This document shows, in pieces, positions 59,372 through 64,000 of a stretch of 64,000 nucleotides of DNA. The DNA is from Cryptosporangium sp044454545. Lineage in GTDB: Bacteria > Actinomycetota > Actinomycetes > Mycobacteriales > Cryptosporangiaceae. The notes beneath the pieces were generated by a model. That model searched no databases. It was given only the letters and a program-made list of their open reading frames with translations, and was not told the DNA's origin. The translations under genes and the position numbers were made by a program. How positions within the stretch are numbered: position 1 is the first letter of the stretch; each line of letters opens with the position of its first letter. The stretch lies in assembly GCF_044454545.1 (NCBI RefSeq), contig NZ_JBITDV010000010.1, positions 186,001-250,000 of the forward strand, written 5' to 3'.

Positions 59372-60193
59372 TCAGTCTCGCGACTGCTGCCGGGTCACCG
59401 CGTCGCCGAGCCGGGCCAGACCGCCGTCGAGGGCGGTCAGCACCCACGGGCCGTCTTCGGTGAGCACGAACGTGTGTTCGGTGTGGGCGGCGCGCGAGCC
59501 GTCGATGGTCACGACCGTCCAGCCGTCTTCGAGTTCGACCGTGTCGGGGTCGGCGAACGTGATCATGGGCTCGATCGCCAGCGCCATGCCCACCCGCAGC
59601 TTCGGCCCGCGGCCCGGCTTGCCGTAGTTGAGCACGTGCGGGTCCTGGTGCATCTCGGTGCCGATGCCGTGGCCGCCGTAGTGCTTGACGATGCCGTATC
59701 CGCCGCCGGCCCGGACCGTGGTTTCCACCGCGTAGCTGATGTCGGTGAGGCGCCCGCCGACCCTCGCCGCGGCGAAGCCGGCCCACATCGCGTCTTCGCA
59801 GACCTGGGCCATCGTCAAGTACTTCTCTTCGACCGTGCCCACGCCGACGGTGATCGCCGAGTCGCCGTGCCAGCCGTCGACGATCGCGCCGCAGTCGATC
59901 GAGATCAGGTCGCCGTCGTGCAGGACCTGGCCCCGGCTCGGGATGCCGTGGACGACCTGGTCGTTCACCGACGCACAGATCGACGCCGGGAAGCCGTGGT
60001 AGCCCTTGAACGACGGAACGCCGCCCATCGACCGGATCGATTCCTCGGCGATCGCGTCGAGTTCTCCGGTGGAGATGCCCGGTGCGACCGCGGCGCGCAG
60101 GCGCTCCAGCGTCTTCCCGACGACCAGGCCGGCCTCGCGCATCAGCAGGATGTCGGCGGGTGACTTGAGCTGGATTTCCTGCGTCCTGAACAC
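59372..60193 (-). CDS. map: Methionine aminopeptidase, type I
   Basis: Map removes initiator methionine co-translationally using two divalent metals. The 273 residues show the metal ligands in ISIDCGAIVDGWHGDSAIT, HYGGHGIGTEMHQDP, and the C-terminal FVLTEDGP with the final Glu of AIEPMITF/HTEHTF. Start GTG 60191-60193 (VFRTQEIQLKSPADI) is preferred over a frame reaching 60304 that crosses the hairpin. It lies downstream of adk. Confidence 0.96.
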   Translation of the reverse strand: MFRTQEIQLKSPADILLMREAGLVVGKTLERLRAAVAPGISTGELDAIAEESIRSMGGVPSFKGYHGFPASICASVNDQVVHGIPSRGQVLHDGDLISIDCGAIVDGWHGDSAITVGVGTVEEKYLTMAQVCEDAMWAGFAAARVGGRLTDISYAVETTVRAGGGYGIVKHYGGHGIGTEMHQDPHVLNYGKPGRGPKLRVGMALAIEPMITFADPDTVELEDGWTVVTIDGSRAAHTEHTFVLTEDGPWVLTALDGGLARLGDAVTRQQSRD

Positions 60194-60270
60194 GTTCCGA
60201 CAGTACTTCGGGAAGGAACGTGTTTGGAAACCCGGCAGATGGTCATCCCACGCCTTGTGGGGTGGAGACA

Positions 60271-60306
60271 GGTTGAAGGGCCGGGCGAAAGCCCGGCCCT
60301 TCAACC
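60271..60306 (-). terminator. adk-map hairpin with 16-bp perfect stem
   Basis: Perfect arms 60271-60286 and 60291-60306 enclose a tetraloop that reads GAAA on the plus strand and TTTC on the minus strand. It begins 7 bp after the adk stop. No T-run follows, so it may be a strong pausing, stability or processing element between adk and map. Confidence 0.75.
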
Positions 60307-60312
60307 TTCGGT

Positions 60313-60963
60313 CTATTCGAACGGCCCCAGCGCGTCGATGGCGCGATCGGTGACGTCCTCCACCGGACCGGTGGCGTCGATCCCGACCAGCTTGCCCTGG
60401 GCGCTGTAGAAGTCGACCAGCGGCTCGGTCTGCTCGTGGTAGACCTCGAGGCGCTTGGCGATCGTCTCCGGCTTGTCGTCGTCACGCTGGAACAGCTGGC
60501 CGTCGCAGCGGTCGCAGACCCCGTCGACGGTGGTCGGATCGAACTCGACGTGCCAGATCTTCCCGCAACCACGGCACGTACGGCGCCCGGAGAGCCGCCG
60601 GATCACCTCGTCGTCCTCGACCACCAGTTCGAGCACGACGTCGATCTTGACGCCGAGCTCCTTCAGCATGTCGTCGAGCACCTCGGCCTGCGGGACGTTC
60701 CGCGGGAACCCGTCGAGCAGGAAACCGTCGCCTGCGTCCGGCTCGGCGAGACGCTGACGGACCATGTTGATCGTGATCTCGTCCGGCACGAGCTGACCGG
60801 CGTCCATGTACTTCTTCGCTTCGACGCCCAGCGGGGTGCCCTGCCCCACGTTGAAGCGGAACAGGTCACCGGTGGAGATCTTGGGCGCGCAGAGGTGAGC
60901 TGCGATGAACTCGGCCTGAGTCCCCTTGCCCGCACCCGGGGGGCCGACCAGTACCAGCCGCAC
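60313..60963 (-). CDS. adk: Adenylate kinase
   Basis: Adk equilibrates ATP + AMP with 2 ADP. The 216 residues have P-loop GPPGAGKGTQ, the AMP site FLLDGFPRNVPQAE and a zinc-type LID with two Cys pairs (CRGCGKIWH and CDRCDG). GTG 60961-60963 overlaps the secY stop by one base. A hairpin follows the gene. Confidence 0.97.
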   Translation of the reverse strand: MRLVLVGPPGAGKGTQAEFIAAHLCAPKISTGDLFRFNVGQGTPLGVEAKKYMDAGQLVPDEITINMVRQRLAEPDAGDGFLLDGFPRNVPQAEVLDDMLKELGVKIDVVLELVVEDDEVIRRLSGRRTCRGCGKIWHVEFDPTTVDGVCDRCDGQLFQRDDDKPETIAKRLEVYHEQTEPLVDFYSAQGKLVGIDATGPVEDVTDRAIDALGPFE

Positions 60964-62294
60964 TAGCGGAGGAAGCCTTCGTAGTTGCGCTGCATAAGCT
61001 GGCTCTCGATCTGTTTAACGGTCTCGAGACCGACACCGACGATGATCAGTACCGCCGTACCCCCGAAGGGGAAGTTCTGCGTGCTGTTGCCGCCGTTGTC
61101 GAGTAGTGAGATGAACAAGTTCGGAAGAACCGCGATGATACCCAGGTAGATCGACCCCGGAAGAGTGATCCTGCTGAGAATGTAGCCGAGATACTCCGCG
61201 GTCGGCCGACCGGGCCGGATGCCGGGGACGAACCCGCCGTACTTTCGCATGTTGTCCGCGACCTCGGTCGGGTTGAACGTGATCGCCACGTAGAAGTACG
61301 TAAAGAAGACGATCAGTGCGAAATACAGCGCGATGTGCACCCAGGAGTCGGCCGGGGTGATCCACTTGTCGACGAACCGCTGCACCGAACCGGGGTTGTT
61401 CGGGTCGCCGAGCTGGCTGAACAACTGGGGCAGGTAAAGCAGCGATGAGGCGAAGATCACCGGGATGACACCGGCCTGGTTGACCTTCAACGGGATGTAG
61501 GTGGACGTGCCGCCGTACATCCGCCGGCCGATCATCCGCTTCGCGTACTGGACCGGAATCCGCCGCTGCGCCTGCTCGATGAAGACCACCAGGCCGATGA
61601 CGACCAGGACGACCACGAGCACGATGCCGAAGACGAGACCACCCTTGGTTTCGAGGATGTTCTGGCCCTCGTAGGGGATCCGCGCCGCGATCGACGTGAA
61701 GATCAGCACCGACATGCCGTTGCCGACGCCGCGGTCGGTGATCAGCTCACCGAGCCACATGACGACGGCGGTGCCCGCGGTCATCGTCAGCACGAGCGTC
61801 GTCAGCGTCAGCCACTCGGGCTGGGCGGTGTTGCTCGGGATGACCGAGAGCGTGCAGCCCTGGAAGAGGTTGCCACTCCGGGCCAGGGCGATGTAGCCGG
61901 TCGACTGCAGGATCGCCAGGCCGATCGTCAGATAACGCGTGTACTGCGTGATCTTCGATTGCCCCGCCTGGCCCTCCTTGCGGAGCTGCTCGAGCCGCGG
62001 AATGACCACGACGAGCAGCTGCAGGATGATGCTGGCGGTGATGTAAGGCATGATGCCCAGCGCGAACACCGAGAGCTGCAGCAGCGCACCGCCACTGAAC
62101 AAGTTCAGCAGCGTGAGTACGTCGCTGCCACCACCCGTGTTCAGCTGGTCGATGCACGCGTTGATGTTCGTGACCGACACGCCTGGCGACGGCAGCGTGG
62201 CGCCGACCCGGTAGATCGCGATGATGAAGAGCGTGAAGAAGATCTTCTTGCGCAGGTCGGGCGTACGAAACGCCCTACCGAAGGCGGCGAGCAC
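60963..62294 (-). CDS. secY: Preprotein translocase subunit SecY
   Basis: SecY forms the Sec protein-conducting channel. The 443 residues contain ten membrane helices; family blocks LGIMPYITASIILQLL, LPQLFSQLGDP and GIRPGRPTAEYL are intact. The start is GTG 62292-62294. A 288-bp gap with a strong hairpin separates it from rplO, so secY-adk may have their own promoter. Confidence 0.97.
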   Translation of the reverse strand: MLAAFGRAFRTPDLRKKIFFTLFIIAIYRVGATLPSPGVSVTNINACIDQLNTGGGSDVLTLLNLFSGGALLQLSVFALGIMPYITASIILQLLVVVIPRLEQLRKEGQAGQSKITQYTRYLTIGLAILQSTGYIALARSGNLFQGCTLSVIPSNTAQPEWLTLTTLVLTMTAGTAVVMWLGELITDRGVGNGMSVLIFTSIAARIPYEGQNILETKGGLVFGIVLVVVLVVIGLVVFIEQAQRRIPVQYAKRMIGRRMYGGTSTYIPLKVNQAGVIPVIFASSLLYLPQLFSQLGDPNNPGSVQRFVDKWITPADSWVHIALYFALIVFFTYFYVAITFNPTEVADNMRKYGGFVPGIRPGRPTAEYLGYILSRITLPGSIYLGIIAVLPNLFISLLDNGGNSTQNFPFGGTAVLIIVGVGLETVKQIESQLMQRNYEGFLR

Positions 62295-62536
62295 AAGTCC
62301 TCCTGCGCACGGACCCCACTGTCGTACAGACGTGGCCCGCTGATCGGTAAGGCCGCGAGTTCCGCACTCGAGGAACTAGCGGCCAAGTCATGGTCGGGGC
62401 TGCCCGCTCCGCCGTCAGGCGCGGGCCTGTGTTGCGAACTCTAACAGTCAGTCGGTCTCCCGTGCCCCACGCCGAATCTCGACGGGAGCACAACACCCTG
62501 AGAAGGCGCTGAGGAAGCCATAGGGACCAACGACGT

Positions 62537-62565
62537 CCGGCCCGGGCGAGTTCCGCCCGGGCCGG
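62537..62565 (-). terminator. rplO-secY hairpin
   Basis: A perfect 12-bp GC-rich stem (62537-62548 with 62554-62565) and five-base loop sits 17 bp after the rplO stop. It is followed by little T. It probably ends most spc-operon transcripts before secY. Confidence 0.7.
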
Positions 62566-62582
62566 ATACCGGTTGCTGTACT

Positions 62583-63053
62583 TCAGTCCTCGGACGGCGC
62601 AGCCGCGCCGCTGAGCTCGTTGACCGAGCCACCGGCGGCCAGGATCTTCTCCTTGGCGCTGGCCGAGAACTTGTGCGCGGTCGCGGTGAGCGTGACGCCG
62701 CCGAGGTCCCCGTCTCCGAGGATCTTCACCGGGCGTCCCGGCCGGACGGCACCGGCCAGGGCGAGCTCTTCCGGACCGATCTCGCCGCCGTCCGGGAACA
62801 GCTGCGCGAGCCGCTCCAGGTTGACGACCTGGTACTCCACCCGGAACCGGTTCTTGAAGCCCTTGAGCTTCGGCAGTCGCATGTGGATGGGCATCTGCCC
62901 ACCCTCGAAGCGAGCCGGAACCTGGTAACGGGCCTTGGTTCCCTTGGTACCGCGACCGGCCGTCTTACCCTTGGAGCCCTCACCACGACCCACGCGGGTC
63001 TTGGGGGTGTGAGCGCCAGGGGCCGGCTTCAGGTGATGGACCTTGAGGGCCAT
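62583..63053 (-). CDS. rplO: 50S ribosomal protein L15
   Basis: L15 has 156 residues: KVHHLKPAPGAHTPKTRVGRGEGSKGKTAGRGTKGT at the N-terminus, RFEGGQMPIHMRLPKLKGF and a C-terminal KFSASAKEKILAAGGS. It lies 4 bp from rpmD in the spc operon and organises 23S rRNA domains. Confidence 0.98.
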   Translation of the reverse strand: MALKVHHLKPAPGAHTPKTRVGRGEGSKGKTAGRGTKGTKARYQVPARFEGGQMPIHMRLPKLKGFKNRFRVEYQVVNLERLAQLFPDGGEIGPEELALAGAVRPGRPVKILGDGDLGGVTLTATAHKFSASAKEKILAAGGSVNELSGAAAPSED

Positions 63054-63057
63054 GGCG

Positions 63058-63240
63058 TTACTCGACCTCCTCGACCGTCACGAGGTGGCGCACGGTGTGA
63101 ACCATGCCGCGCATCTCGGGGCGGTCTTCCTTCACGACGACGTCGTTGATCCGCTTCAAGCCGAGCGACCGCAGCGTGTGGCGGTGGTTCTGCTTGGTGC
63201 CGATCGACGACCGGATCTGGGTGACCTTGAGCCGAGCCAC
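63058..63240 (-). CDS. rpmD: 50S ribosomal protein L30
   Basis: L30 has 60 residues from GTG 63238-63240 (VARLKVTQIRSSIGTKQNHRHTL). The N-terminal seven residues of the longer frame are rejected because the GTG fits the family and lies right after rpsE's stop. The end HTVRHLVTVEEVE is typical. Confidence 0.96.
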   Translation of the reverse strand: MARLKVTQIRSSIGTKQNHRHTLRSLGLKRINDVVVKEDRPEMRGMVHTVRHLVTVEEVE

Positions 63241-63241
63241 G

Positions 63242-63841
63242 TCACTCCCCTCCCGCCGCACGAGCCCGCAGCAGGGCGCGGGGCGCGACGTCCTCGAGCG
63301 GGAGACCGCGGCGAGCCGCGATGGCCTCCGGGCGCTCGATCATCTTCAGCGCCGCGATCGTGGCGTGCACGATGTTGATCGCGTTCGACGAGCCGAGGCT
63401 CTTGCTCAGGATGTCGTGGATACCGGCGCACTCCAGCACCGCGCGCACCGGGCCACCGGCGATGACACCGGTACCGGGGCTGGCGGGCTTCAGCAGGACG
63501 ACGCCAGCGGCGTCCTCGCCCTGCACGGGGTGCGCGATGGTGGAGCCGATCCGAGGCACCTTGAAGAAGTGCTTCTTGGCCTCCTCGACACCCTTCGCGA
63601 TGGCGGCCGGCACCTCCTTCGCCTTGCCGTAGCCGACACCCACGGTGCCGTCGCCGTCGCCCACCACGACCAGCGCGGTGAAGCTGAACCGACGACCACC
63701 CTTGACGACCTTCGCCACACGGTTGATCGCGACTACGCGCTCGATGTGCGGCGACTTCTCCGGGGCCGATCCGCCCCGCCCGCCGTCGCGGCGGTCCCGG
63801 CGCTCGCCGCCTCCACCGCCTCGGCGCTGCTGACCAGGCAT
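63242..63841 (-). CDS. rpsE: 30S ribosomal protein S5
   Basis: S5 has 199 residues from ATG 63839-63841. A Gly/Arg-rich N-terminal extension (about 30 residues) precedes ERVVAINRVAKVVKGGRRFSF, and GVGYGKAKEVPAAIAKG and the IHDILSKSLGSSNAINIV block follow. It helps mRNA unwinding and translational accuracy. The upstream rplR ends 40 bp away. Confidence 0.97.
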   Translation of the reverse strand: MPGQQRRGGGGGERRDRRDGGRGGSAPEKSPHIERVVAINRVAKVVKGGRRFSFTALVVVGDGDGTVGVGYGKAKEVPAAIAKGVEEAKKHFFKVPRIGSTIAHPVQGEDAAGVVLLKPASPGTGVIAGGPVRAVLECAGIHDILSKSLGSSNAINIVHATIAALKMIERPEAIAARRGLPLEDVAPRALLRARAAGGE

Positions 63842-63881
63842 CAGACGTTCCCCTCGTAGCTGATTACGGTGCTGTTGTTCA

Positions 63882-64000
63882 TCAGAACTCCAGCCCACCC
63901 TCGCGGGCGGCGTCGGCCAGAGCCGCGATCCGCCCGTGGTACTTGTTGCCGCCGCGGTCGAAGACGACCGCGTCGATCCCGGCCGCCTTGGCGCGCTCGG
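63882..64000 (-). CDS. rplR: 50S ribosomal protein L18 (N-terminus beyond the window)
   Basis: Only the last 39 or so residues are visible: ERAKAAGIDAVVFDRGGNKYHGR, then IAALADAAREGGLEF and a stop at 63882-63884. These are the conserved C-terminal 5S rRNA-binding features of L18, and the position upstream of rpsE is the expected one. Confidence 0.95.
   Translation of the reverse strand, partial: ERAKAAGIDAVVFDRGGNKYHGRIAALADAAREGGLEF

Overview
This is a high-GC actinobacterial chromosome segment. The evidence is a WhiB regulator, a sigma-D/RsdA pair, a His-tailed GroEL1 under two CIRCE operators, frequent GTG starts, and several start codons 6-7 nt after a TANNNT box (leaderless transcripts). 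The backbone follows the conserved actinobacterial order guaB3-guaB-DUF5319-rsdA-sigD-whiB3/whiD-groEL-groES, tsaD-rimI-tsaB, tsaE, alr, nnr-acpS, glmS, glmM, rpsI-rplM, truA-rplQ-rpoA-rpsD-rpsK-rpsM-rpmJ-infA, map-adk-secY-rplO-rpmD-rpsE-rplR. A filamentous or Frankia/Cryptosporangium/Micromonospora-like relative is plausible, but the genus cannot be fixed from sequence inspection. No tRNA, rRNA, CRISPR array, insertion sequence or phage gene was seen. Both window edges cut genes: guaB3 on the left and rplR on the right.

Layout. 1-10 kb: purine synthesis (guaB3, guaB), a secreted hydrolase, DUF5319, the sigma-D/RsdA module, WhiB and groES-groEL. 10-20 kb is accessory: DUF1918, DUF72, a secreted protein and a lipoprotein transcribed divergently, a 1148-residue P-loop/TPR protein, a THUMP-like methyltransferase, a membrane protein and a nucleoside hydrolase. 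20-31 kb: the t6A genes tsaD-rimI-tsaB and, further on, tsaE. These are separated by two tandem paralogous membrane-anchored proteins, an acyl-CoA ligase, a carbonic anhydrase and an MFS transporter; alr follows.

31.5-35.7 kb holds the most interesting accessory unit. Four genes are joined by 4-bp start/stop overlaps: membrane PIG-L deacetylase, ATP-grasp ligase, processive GT2 synthase and a Tat-exported putative glycosidase. They sit between alr and nnr, behind an AT-rich promoter region. I infer a system that makes a modified amino-sugar polymer or glycolipid. 35.8-43.5 kb: nnr-acpS, a relic of a short-chain dehydrogenase, glmS, a double PAP2 phosphatase, glmM and rplM-rpsI.

43.7-54 kb: a long QGYP-repeat membrane protein, a two-component system divergent from an ABC exporter, an ABC-F ATPase, phosphoglucomutase and a HEAT-like protein. 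54-64 kb: the alpha and spc ribosomal operons with truA, map, adk and secY. Strong hairpins lie at many operon junctions. The groES-groEL junction carries an exceptionally long one.
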